DNA of 64,000 nt from assembly GCA_004026145.2 (NCBI GenBank), contig CP034995.1, forward strand, positions 10,064,887 to 10,128,886, written 5' to 3'. The translations under genes were made by a program, and so were the position numbers. The notes under the pieces are model-generated. The model did not search any database. It was not told where the DNA came from and worked only from the letters and a program-made list of their open reading frames with translations. Source of the stretch: Takifugu bimaculatus. Lineage: Eukaryota; Chordata; Actinopteri; Tetraodontiformes; Tetraodontidae. Shown here one piece after another: positions 1 through 13,800 of this stretch (positions are counted from its first letter, which is position 1; each line of letters starts with the position of its first letter).

Positions 1-1795
1 CGGAACAAAACTATTATGTCAGACCAGATGTTGAAGAGAGCTTCAGTACTGTGAGAGATTAGCCGGATTCTGCTGAGGATGTTAATCCTTTCATCGGGCA
101 TGGGTTCATAGAGGCGTACACTTGATTACATTCAAAACGTAGCATCAAAACTGGCTTTTGAATTTGAAATATTTTTGTTTTTGCAATTGTTTGCCAGAAA
201 TGATCCCTTACTTCATTTTTCCTTGACCTGAGATTTATTTCGTTGTCTTTTTCGTTCCTCTTTGATTCCTCAGCGAGTGATGTCAAGTCGGTGTCAGGCA
301 TCATGAGAAGGGAAGAATCACGAGACGCAGAATAACGCCAGAATAAAGGGGGGTAAAAGTCTGTAGCAGTGCTGCTGCCTTGTCAATCACTCCTCTAATT
401 GCAGTTGTCCATCAAGGGAAGAGTATATTGTCTCTTTGCATGCACTATTTCAAGCTTTGTTTTGTTAGTCTGGTGAGTAACACAGGGCTGATCTACCTTC
501 CTATTAAGGTTTACAACCTAAAAAAAGACTGAAGCATCACGTAGAAACATCTAGTGTGTTGCTATTTTGTCACGTGGGATTTGGATGGGTGTTCAAAAAC
601 GGCTTTACAATAAATATTGGAAAAGCAGCAAGAAAACGTCTCAAAACAAAAGATTTTGTGACATATATTTTGTTATATGTGTTATATCAGCAGGGTTCGA
701 AAATGTGTTGTTTTCAAAGCGGATCCATTTGAATTTAAAACCTTGTCTTGTGCAGTCAACCTCAGATTCGCGTCATTAGGACTTATCCTTCTAAAAATAA
801 ACAGGATCTGCAAAACCTTTGACAGGCTTGAGTGATGCATACAAATTTAGCATTTGCAAATAAGGAGAGGAAATGAAGAAAACCCTCGGTGTCTCTTTTC
901 TGGCTTTTTCTTTTTTTATTTAATCTCATACCTGCAAAAATATATTCTCAAAATAAATAAATATATGAAATAAATATACTGTATGTCATAGGAAATAAAA
1001 ACTCATAAATAAGAATAAATTCTGCCAAAGGTTTGTCAAGGCGTCCCCATTGGACAGATGCTCCCACTTCCTTCACACACAGTACTCCATCACAGGACAC
1101 CACAGTAGAAGCCAGCATAAAACGCCACAGGATCCATTTTTTTTAAAAGAAAAGGAAAGAAAAGTCAGTTTTCTGAGCAGCATCTTTGGATCAAAGTGAA
1201 TCCATCCTTGTCATTTCCATGGTCAGGCAGACCATACACGACTGCCTTCTGGTGCATAAAACTATCGTTTGTGTAAACCAGCCACGCTGAGTAATGAAAT
1301 ATGACTTTTTTTTTCTTTTTTCATCACCTGTTAAAGTAGCAGCCATTGTACGGAGGTTGGAATATACAGAAAACAGCTGTTGCTAGTCCTAATGATTGAC
1401 ATCTGTCCCATTTTACATGCAGTTTGGACGAGCAGATAGCTGAATATAATCACTAAGAATCCAAATGAAATGCATAATAATGCCTGGCCACCAGAGTCTC
1501 TGCATAGTCCAAGAAAGTGGTCGTTTGACAGGCAAGAATATTTGAACCTGTGTCCACATGGAAGATGCCTCATCTCCTGCAGGTTCTTGGTGCTGCATAG
1601 TCCACTTTTCTGCTCCAGAGAGGGTCTGTTTACTTCCACCATGCACGCAGTAAGGACAGACTCTTGGATGCATTCCTTCTGGTCCTGTTTCCCCCCCCAC
1701 CCACCCCCTTTTTTTTCTTTTTTTACAGGACATGAATTCTCCCAGGGCAACATTGGGACTGTTGCTTCAGAGCTTCAGCGTAACCCCCCTCGATC
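1..1795. other. fgf20 downstream flank and probable 3' UTR
   Basis: No coding exon is recognisable here. The part next to the fgf20 stop (roughly 915-1795) is probably its 3' UTR. The complement carries a poly(A) signal, seen as TTTATT on the plus strand at 915-920, about 880 nt past the stop. The region is AT-rich, and the open frames on both strands at 1331-1868 overlap one another and show no protein-like composition. Positions 1-900 hold nothing I recognise. Confidence 0.5.
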
Positions 1796-3205
<1,410 letters not shown>

Positions 3206-3600
3206 TACAACTGGATCCCGTTTATACTACAGATACTAGTCGCGGTCCAGATGATGAGCAGGAGGTTCGGTGCGGGCCGGTGAGCGCGGCTCTGTCCGTG
3301 GAGCGGAGCACAGGAAAAGTTGAGCGCGAGCGAGGGGAGAAAATCCCGAGCAGATGAGCGTTTTTGCGCAGTCGCCAGCAGCGCCGGTAATTACGCAGCC
3401 TTTTAATTGGAGCTGATCTCTGATGGTGACGTTTGCTAGAATCCCCCGCGTCAGTCAGTGTTCCTCCTACCTCGTCTCTCCTGCTATTTATCCCTTTCTC
3501 CTTTCCTTCACCCGCTCCCTCTCTCCTCTTCTCCTCGGGATACACCCCTTTTCTCTGGAGTCCCGCGATCCCCCCTCTCTCTCCCCTACAATACATCACA

Positions 3601-3605
<5 letters not shown>

Positions 3606-3661
<56 letters not shown>
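3606..3661. repeat. (CT)n microsatellite upstream of fgf20
   Basis: About 28 perfect CT units, some 400 bp upstream of the fgf20 start codon. The serine-leucine open frames over this tract are repeat artefacts. Confidence 0.97.
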
Positions 3662-3662
<1 letters not shown>

Positions 3663-4200
3663 ATTTACTTTAGATCCTACTGTGCTTGGCTCCAGCAGCA
3701 GCACGAAGCATATGCGCAATTGCTCTCCACTCGCAGTACCGTAGATATGTAATCCTTATGAAGACGCGTGCCGAGCTGCTCTTTATGTAAACCAGCCACA
3801 TTTCCCCCATTTGCTGCTCATTTTCGTCGAAATTGAAGCAATGCTTCTTCCGCGCATCATTTTAATACTCCACGTGTGGTTTGAGGGTCTAGAACTCTAC
3901 GCTGGGGTTTGGAGTGGAAATAAAGACCAATACAGTGTCCAGTTTTGCCCCAGAACGCCTCACAGTTGCACTGGGAGCGCAGCTGAAATTATCTACTGTT
4001 AGAATTATAGGCGCAACTCAGCAAACCAGGGCGGTTAAAAGAGTGAGTGCTGCTACTGTCCAACATCACGAGTGTGAAACTGCCGCTGCTCGAAACCCTT
4101 GCCCCCATTTCAAAAATGACTCAGGTGCGGAGAGATAGGAAAACCCCATTTGCGTAATTTTCCCACCCCACTGTTGATTTATTGTCTCCGTTTTATGTAA

Positions 4201-4239
4201 CGCGCGCGCGCACGCACGCACACACACACACACACACAC
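4201..4239. repeat. (CG)n-(CA)n compound microsatellite
   Basis: Alternating purine-pyrimidine tract: CG units, then CACG, then CA units. Such tracts can form Z-DNA. Confidence 0.95.
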
Positions 4240-6722
4240 CTGTGCAAACGACATCACTTGACTGTCAATCCCCTCACTGATCTTTTCGCGACGCTTTGAA
4301 CAGTGCATGAGCCCACATAGCCTTAATTGTGGCCTTTAAAAACGAATCAAAGACGCAGATGCTTCAAAGCTCTTGCGGGGAAATTGAGTTATAACAACCA
4401 GAGAAGGGTGGCACCCAATGGGACGTTAACCGATAACGTCCATGATCAGTTGGAAGGCTCTTTTTTTAATTCTCTGTTGAATTCATCACAGCCTGATCCC
4501 TTTTGGCATCGGTCCGCATCCAGCACGATAATTCAAGGACCGTTTGAAAGTGTGCATTTATCTGTCCAGCCATGCAGGGGGTCCGTTCGGGCCCATATTG
4601 ATTTTGGCAGCTATTCAAAAAGGCACACGGACTCGTGAGCGCGCACACAGCTGCCCCCTCCCAGGGGGGTTGCGCTGATAAATGAGTTAAAGGTGCAGAG
4701 GTGTTTTGCGTGCGGACGCTTTATGAAGGTCATTTCCCTCCCGGTTTCTTGCAGCAGAGGACAGAAACTGCCGAGAGAAACGTTTGTGAACCGTTTGGTT
4801 TTTGCCACTGAGCTCTCTGCTCAGGTGTGCAGCCTGGTGTGCCTGCCTCATATCTACGCTCTCCAGCTTCCCCCCATAGCTTCAGGATTTATGACGTGCA
4901 AAAGGAACTTTTTAAGGAGACTGAATCGATCAAACTCCCCCGCAGCCCGTTCAGACCCAGATACATTGGAATATCGATTTGGCTAAAATGAAGATGTCAA
5001 TTACAATGCCACGATTCGACTCGTGTTTACAAGGTGCCAGTAATCGGTTCCCAGGGTCACATGGCTCGCTTTAAAACATATCTTCCATATAGGTTTGCTG
5101 GGAGTGAGAGGGAGGGTGTGAAGCCAACCATAGCACAGAGGAAGGAAGAGGCCCCCAGGGTTATCCCCCACCCCTCAGCCAAGCCACCTACACACGGGAA
5201 GAGAGAGAGAAAAAGAAATTACAACCTAATCGAAAGCTCGGTTAATGGAATAACTGAAAAAGTAGCCCGGAGGTTATTAATCTAGGCTTTTATGGAGCGG
5301 GGTGTGTGAAACTCCAGGGGTCCTTGACATGCAAATATCAAAGCACAGCTTGCAAAGCATAAAATTACATATATTTTTAGTTTAATCATTCTAAAACTGC
5401 TCTTGAAAATCCATTACAGTTCAAAGAATTCAAGAGATAGACAAAATAAAATTCAAATTATTTGATTTGATTTAAATTCAAATGAATGTGGTTACTTGCT
5501 ATTGCTGTGCAGTTTAAAACCATTTTCAGCCTCCACTTGTTAGCCAATTAGGCGCGCTTCTGTTATGACTCGTCATCATAATAGTTATCCCCCCCACACA
5601 CACACACACAAATCAAAGCGACTAATTAAGGGCTTAATATACAGTAATGAATATTTCGATGGCTCCGTGTCAACAATGAGATTTGCGATAGCAACTGTTT
5701 GATCTGTGTTCAGCCTTTGTGTTATATATGGCTTAGAGCTTATTCACCATCCTTGATGTGTGAACAGGTGACAGGCCCATCTATTACTCTTCTCTCCTTT
5801 ATTCTACAATCATCAAAGTCATCAGAAAGCCCCATCAGGTGAGCATTAGTCTCACATATAAAGACATAAATGGGGGGTTGATCTTTGATATTCGTTTGAT
5901 ATCTGTTCTCCACTGACTCCCTTCACCCCACCCTTCACATGTGGAAATCTGATTCTGACCCTCCTGGAAAATCCAGAGAAACGTAAATGACCTCCATCCA
6001 TTCCACTTGTGAAAACCAGTGTGTCCAGCTGTTGTGGGAGATGAAGCGATGTATGTGGTGAACGTGTTTTTTAACAGTGTTTTGAATGCGATTTGCCAGC
6101 TTTTGCATATGCCGCAGGCTGCATGCAGTCAGTTTACTATCCCTTTTTTTTTGCCTCCAATCACGGGCGTAATTAATATCATCTCTTGTAAAATGGCACT
6201 CTAAATGTGTCGCATTTCACTTGATTTACTATCATCATGAATAAATAATACCACACTGAGTACAGCAGTCCCGTCTATCCCACAATCACCCCAGAGGTTC
6301 ACCCTAAGCATTTTACCAGTGTTATTTGTTCATCTTGTATTTAATGTTTTATTTAACCTGCTTGATGTTGCCTTACGTTTTAAATCAATGATTGATTGAA
6401 ACCCAGGCCGTCACTTTTTGACTATAGAAAGTGACAACAATCCTGCAAAATAGTAGCACATTTCTTGACGTTAGGGCTAAATCTGGGAATGTGGTTTGAA
6501 ATTTACGTACTATCAAGCGGCAGAGGTAGATTATTCTTCAAAGTGAATGGCTAAAACCGTCAAACTATTAACTCCAGTTTATAATTGACTGGTTCCCAGC
6601 ACGGAGCGGAGCCACTGAGCGATCGTGTCGAGTCTCGCGATGAATCCCAAGAAACGCGATAGTTCTGCGCCCAACGCAAAGTTCGAGCGTCGTCGCAGCT
6701 GCACAGCGGCGCAGCAGCAAGT

Positions 6723-9700
6723 ATGGCGGCCTTCCGAAGAGTGGCAGCGCTGGCCGTCAAGATAAACCTCAGGTCCCCTGCGAAGAGCCAGTTCCTCGGT
6801 GGAGAAAAGGCGCGGAGGTGTGTGGCTGCTGGGATGTTCGTGGCTGCGGGAGGCGTCGCGGCGCTCTACTTGTACAACGGTATGACGAGCGGAAGAGAGA
6901 GGAGGAGGCAGAGCATCAACGGTCTTCTGCAGTCCATCCCTGCAGTTGAAGCCAAAGAGAAGGTAGGAAACGACACTAAAAATGTGTTTTATAATAATGG
7001 TATTCCCTGTAACAATATCTCTGGAATATATTTAAATAAAACGGGATGAAGGCGAGAGAAGAGAGAGTGCTTTTTCCCCCCAAATCCCTCCGCCTATGGG
7101 TCAGAGCCGCAAAGCAGCAGACAGACTGGTCCTTTTTTTTCCCATTTCCAGCCACAGTGGTCATGGATAAAGTCTGTCATTGATTCCCAGCACACCCAGT
7201 GGAAACAGTTGGCTGGCTCGCTGCTGGGATGACGTGCGCGCGCAGATGCTGGAGTGGCGCTCTCCGCTCGCGCTGGTGCTGAAATGACGCAAGAGGGTGT
7301 TTACTTTCAGTCAGGTTGGCAGAGGGCAACTAAAACAGTCTTGTAAGTTAAGGATCTGTGTTGAGAACGTTTATAGTCAGCAGGAACTTTTAAAAAGTTA
7401 TTGTTACACTAAAAGACAGACGTTTTTATTTCTTTCCTTCACTCACTGATGGGTGTCAGATGTTTTGGGTCAGAAATATGTGGGAATCTCCACACGTTCC
7501 ACCCTTTCGTTAGACATAGTAAATGTGAAGATAAATCATTGTGTTGATCTACTTATCTAACCTTACAAATAACGTGTCAGATGAAAGATCCAAAAGTTTA
7601 GTGCCCACTTAAGCACACAGCATCTCCACTCTCAGTTATAACATAACATTTAACATAACTATGATAACAACCATGATAACATAAAAGCTATCATAGTTGA
7701 ACTTATCAAGTCCAATTATGATAAACATTATAGACTGAAACATGCCTGTTTTATATAGATATTTTCTATCTTACATTTCTTGTTTCATTAATGTAGAAAA
7801 GCAGATATTTTTTTCTTGCCAAAGATTAATCAAGTACTGTTGCTTTATTGCTTTTACTACTATATTACTGCCAATAACAAATGTAAGTTTTCCTAATCTT
7901 GTCTACTTTCCTTTTCATTAATTTTTATCCAATCATGTCAGTCGACCAAGCATGCCATTTTGTCTAGCAAACACAAAAACAAATGATCAAGGCCTCTTGG
8001 TCAAAGGTCAAAGTCCCTCTGGAATATTGACCACCACCAAAATAATCATCTTTTCCTCAGCCCATTAGCAACACTTCCTGGAAATTTCATCAAAATTCCT
8101 TCACCACTTTTTGAGTTATTTTGCTAACGGTCAAACAAACGCCAGGCTGTCGCATAACCTCCTTTTGGCAGGAGGTAAAAATGGATAAATGACTTTAGAT
8201 GTAAACAAAAAATAAAAGCCTGTACGAAAGCTGACAGGCAACCACCTAACTGGGGAATGTTGGCGACACAGCTACCCAGTTTGGCAGTGTGATAACTCCA
8301 GTGGGGAAAGAGATAAACTGCCATCTGTTACCCAGTGAAGGTAGCCTGTCAGCTTTTTCAGGAATTGGCTTTATAGAAAATTGGAAGACTCGTCCCCAGG
8401 GCACATCAATATTGTAGGGAAAAAATAACCCATGTGTACTAATAAAATAATTTTTGCATTGGGCAATAAGAAGTACAGATTATCCTTGAAGTCGTGCAAA
8501 AAGTTGACCTTTGTGTTCAAAACTTGACTCAAGAAAAAGAAAGAAGTGTAGTCCTACAGGGAAATAATCCAGACTAGGCAAAAGGCACGGATGTATTTTT
8601 TTGTAAAAATGCATAGTAAGTTTTACACACTTTGCCGCGGTGGCATCAGAGAATATGAGTACTGTGCAGAACTTTATGAACTCTCTTCATTAGTGCCACT
8701 CAAAGCTGGGAGCGGCTGTGCTTGTACCCTTGATTACGCTCATTCCTGTGAAGCAGTGCTCTCATCTCCTCTTCTTGACTTCATCAAAGCTTTATGAATG
8801 AATATATCTGCTTATTATTATGCTAGCAGAGCCGAGAGAGATCCTTGGAGTCCTGGGCCCCCAGTGGGAGGCTGAAAAAAGGTTTAAAGTTGAAAACCTC
8901 TCTGTTAATTACCATCTTGAATACATTCTTCGCTGCAGCTAATCAAGCCGAACCCACAGCTCCTCATAGATGCAGCTAGCAAGAGATGAGAATGATACAA
9001 AAAGTAGTGATGAGCTATTGATGTGGACCTGGGGTCCATTCTGTGCTGCAAATGTGCTGCTCTGTGTTTTAAGCTCAGAGAACTAAACAGAGTGGATTCC
9101 AATGATATGATATAAACCTTCAAAACTATCCAAAAGCTGATATTCTTGAGATTCTGCTGTCTGGAAAATGACCAAATGTGACTGGAGTTTCCAGACTGAT
9201 TCATCTTATGTGTACCTCTCCTCTCGTATCACTTTAATGTGTTCCTGTTTTGTACTGTAAACATTTTGAGCTGATGTATCCTGCTGTCACATTTGGTCCT
9301 CCCTGTTTTCTGCTCATTCTATTGTCAAGTTTTATGTCTGCAGGATCGCTTGTCTGACTTTGAGGATGGAGATGTGAAAATGTCCTCCCATGAGCATCGT
9401 TTCCGCATGTTTACGTCTGTGGAGTATGAAGGACAGCTGTACATGACTCCGCAGAACTTTATTGAATCGGTCACCATGAGTGAACCACGAAGTATGTTCC
9501 TCTTGTTTTTAACATACTTTACTACCAATGGGGCATCCCTGACTCTTTCAGGATTGCTATTTCTAATATAAATGTTGCACTCCGCTTAAAATCTGCAGCT
9601 TATTTGTTTATTTTTTAACGTAATCAAGTTAAAAAACACACAGCAGCTCCAGGTTTAAACACTGCTTTGCTGGTCCTGTCAACCTGCTGCCAGGGGTAAC

Positions 9701-10221
9701 AGATTATTCTTTGCTGGCCAGACTCAAAGCAGATGGCCCTACAGCCTTTGTTTAGTCTGAGGTTAATGTTGGGCTCGCTCACTCTCTTTCTTTCTCTCTC
9801 TCTCGCTCTCTCTCATACACACACACACACACATTATCCAGCATTCCTGTCAACTTTTTCTTTTAACTAGTAAATATCTAAACCAGACTTTTGTGACAAC
9901 TGGTTTCAGAATTAAGGTCATTACATAAAATTGTAATATCCCTTTCTCGAGGCTTGTGCTTGTGCATGTGTGAGAACCGTGCACCTGTATGTGTGTGTTT
10001 ACATCCACCTTGAGCTCACTGACATATGATCCAGCCTTACAAGCCCTCCCTGCTGCTGACATCTAATGCCTCTTTTGAAGTTAAATTAGATTAAGCTTGT
10101 TGTATAAAACTGGACAAAAGTAGTGTGTGCTTTTTACAAGGACATTCCGCTCACTACAAAGACAAGAGCAGGGCACTTTAAATGTAACAAATGGGCTTGT
10201 GATAATGACAGGCCATATACC

Positions 10222-10294
<73 letters not shown>

Positions 10295-10780
10295 GTAACT
10301 TTAGTCAGAACATTTAGACCATGCCTTCATCATCCTGATGCTATCTAACAAGCAAACTCTCTCCTCTCCTACCCTCTCCTCTCCTCTCCTCTTCTCTCCT
10401 ACCCTCCCCTCCCCTCCCCTCCTCTCCTCTCCTCTCCTCTCCTCTCCTCTCCTCTCCTCTCCTCTCCTCTCCTCTCTTCTTTGTATCTTTGCAGACAAGA
10501 AGCCCTGGAGGTCCTTGACAAAACAGGTGGGTAACACACGCACCTCTTCCCCTTTCCACCACCTTTCAAACATATCTAAAAGCTTAAGTAAGTTAAGGTG
10601 ATGATACTACTACTACTACTGCTACTACTACTACTACTACTACTACTACTGTTACTACTACTATTACTACCACTGCTACAACTGCTACTACTACTACTAC
10701 TACTACTACTACTGCTACTGCTGCTGCTACTACTACTACTACTACTACTGATACTGCTACTACTACTGCTACTACTACTG

Positions 10781-10816
<36 letters not shown>

Positions 10817-13800
10817 ATACTACTACTACTAATAATAATAATAATAATAACAACAACAACAACAACAACAACAATAATAATAATAATAATAATAATAATA
10901 ATCACATATGATTTGCTCCGTGATACATTAAGGTAGTGCCATAGTGGATTACAAAAGCATCCATAAACCCAGAATCTTTACTAGAATATAGAGGTAAAGG
11001 TTTGTTTTTCTGTACGTTATGTCACACAACTTAAATTCTGTCTTTGGATGTGGTAGGAGCTGGAGAAGATTTTGACTGACACTCCTCCTGTATGGAGAGG
11101 ATCCTCCAAACTGTTCCGCAACCTGAGGGAACGAGGTTAGACAGAGTACATGCAGATACCCAAAACTAAATACAATCTCCATTCATATGGAGACTATATA
11201 GAATATTGCCTATATTGAGCCTGTATGTATTTTTTCCCTTTTCTAAAAAAGGAAATTACAGATCAGTTCATGCCTTTTCCTTTTGCAGCCGATCTGTAGT
11301 TTTTCTCCTTTACACTATGGGCTGGTGATGTGTGTGTGTGCGCGCGTGTGTGTGGTGTGTGAATGACTGTAGGTATCTCTAATCCGGAGTTGGCACCATG
11401 CCGTCCCATTTGATGGCCAAATAACCTGCTGAAAGCTAAAAATAAACCTCCTCTCCTGCCACTTTGGAATTCAGGAGATGTTCCTCTAATATACCTTTTC
11501 TGTGTCTCACATGATGCTGTACTACATCTAAAACCGTGTGTGTTGTATTTTACACTCTTCTTATTATTGTGTGCATCTAGAAGCACTTTTACACTAAACC
11601 TTTATTATAAAAGGATATAGATAAAAAGGAAAAAATACATTTAGTGCCTGCCTCAATAAAAGAGGAGTTATGCACACAAATATACTAATACTAACTTAAG
11701 CATCTATAATGATGCCTGTGATGCTCAACCTAAAAAGACGCCGTGAATGTTGCCTAAATCGTCTTCACAGGGCCCTTTTAGCATCATATAGCCAAGAGTA
11801 TGTGAATGTAAACACTCAGAATGTGGTTTAGAAACCTTAGTTGTTTCACAGTGTATCTCCTGGACAGCTCAGGCTACACGAGAATAAAGAGAATTCAGTT
11901 CCAAATCAGCTCCTCTGCACAAAACAATCGCGCATCAGCAAAACACAAGGCTCACACTGGGTTTTCAGTGGTGTCATGTTCACCTATACACATGCATACA
12001 CACACATAGGAAAGCGGTCTCCCGTAACACTCAAGCGAGTCACCCTGAACTATCTGAACGATCAGAACAGAACGCGGAAAAAGAGACAGAAAAGTAGACG
12101 GTGCTACAAAGATTCCTAAATGGGCTTGAGGCAAGAAAGGATCATCTCCTGAAACATTTTTCACTTGCTTAACTAAACAATGACACATACCCACATCCAC
12201 ACACACACACACACACACACACACGCCCAGCCAGAGTCTTTACTTTGGACACTCGGGGTGTAGAAAAAGAAACGTGTGTGGCCAAATGACTGCTGGCAGC
12301 TCAGCCCCCAGAAGACACTTTGAGATGTTATCTTCATGAAAAGGAGGATTAAGTGTGTCAGAGAAAAAGAGAGAGAGAGTATGTGTGTGTGTGTCTGCGT
12401 GAGTGTGAGGCCCACGGTCTTTTGAACATCTGTAAACATTCTGTGTGTTAAATGTGACCTTTTCGCTAACTCCCGCTGTCGCGCTCTCATTTTTAGGCAT
12501 CATTTCTTACACAGAGTACCTGTTCCTGCTCTGTATCTTGACAAGTAAGTCCCTCTGTGTCTCTGCACGTCAGCTCTCGTGTTATATCAGCGTCCCCGTC
12601 GGGAAATTCACGTGGAAATGTGAACAATACTCATTACTTCCCAAAACCTGGCATTGTAGATGACCAGAAAGCAGTCATAGATACAGTATTAGTGTATTTC
12701 TTATACACTTATATCTGCTATCTAGCATTACAAGATATGAGTACATCAAATAGAAATGTTTAAGAATGCTATAACAGAAATGTAGCTAATACTATAAACA
12801 TTCCTAAAACAAAGACATAACCTGATTCAGGCTTCTATCATATTTAGAATTTGTATGTGGCTCACACAGTATGTGATGTCCTGTCTGTTTCCCAGAGCCT
12901 CACGCTGGCTTTAAGATTGCGTTCAATATGTTTGATGCAGACGGCAACCAGATGGTCGACAAGAGGGAGTTTTTAGTGGTGAGTGTAACGGCTTTAAATG
13001 GCTTCTTTAACTCGACTCTACTCGCGTCACAAAAGGTTAGGCGTTCGATATAAATGTGTTGTGTACTGAATATTATTTAGGTAAGAGGAATTATAAAAAT
13101 GCTTTTGCCTTATTATATCTTAGTGTAGAGGTCTTGCTGATGGCTTCAGGTGATATTGAATTTCTGCAGTTTGATTTGATTTAATACCAATATGAGTTTT
13201 TAAAAAAATATTTCATTTCATAAAAGTCTAGTAGTAAACCTGTAGTTGCAGTCTGGAAACCCAAAAGTTGATCATTTTGAGTCCTTTCATTGTTCCCACA
13301 TTGATTTTTTAACAGGTAATTAGTTGCTCTTTAAATGCTAAATGAGATCCTTAATCATGTTAGCAGCTTCAGGAGATCTTCAGGAAGAAGAATGAAAAGA
13401 AAAACAGGAAAGGGGATGCTGAGAAGTCTGCACAGTTGGTAAGGAGGTTCAGCATTCCAGCATTCCTTTTTATGTAAACAAAGTATTTGATATGAATTCA
13501 GGAGTTCTAACATTCTTTATTTATGTGGATCGGGACCAATATGCTCACTAACTCCTAGTTCTTCTTACCCTCAGACCACATGAGTACTTACAATGATCTA
13601 GTTTTGCACCCAACCATGTGGACAAACCTTTGTCAGTAATCTTATGGGCCTCTGATGAAGCTGGAAAATAAAAAGCATCCAACTATACATGCGAATGTAT
13701 GCAACATCATCCTTGATGTTATGTGTCATATGTGTTCAGGTAGTTGCAAAACTGTTGCTGTAACCTTCCTGTGAGCATCACTGAGAGCATGCTGCCTAGC

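Larger units (their letters stand above)
3206..6722. promoter_or_regulatory. fgf20 upstream / micu3 upstream intergenic region
   Basis: About 3.5 kb separates the divergently transcribed fgf20 and micu3. It holds a (CT)n tract, a (CG)(CA)n tract and four copies of ATCAAAG, a TCF/LEF core, in the same orientation at 4346, 5337, 5612 and 5812. The 5300-5900 stretch is AT-rich with a homeodomain-like TTAGCCAATTAGG around 5540 and has the look of conserved non-coding DNA, which I cannot test here. No exon is evident. The sequence just before 6723 is CpG-rich and is the likely micu3 promoter. Confidence 0.45.

Noticed and set aside
59..304. 81-residue minus-strand frame at the window start
   Set aside because: Charged composition but no recognisable domain or splice context; could be a transposon scrap but nothing supports it.
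10576..10936. Long poly-Ser, poly-Val and poly-Leu open frames on both strands
   Set aside because: They are translations of the triplet repeat array in micu3 intron 3, open in every frame because the repeat has no stop codons in those phases.
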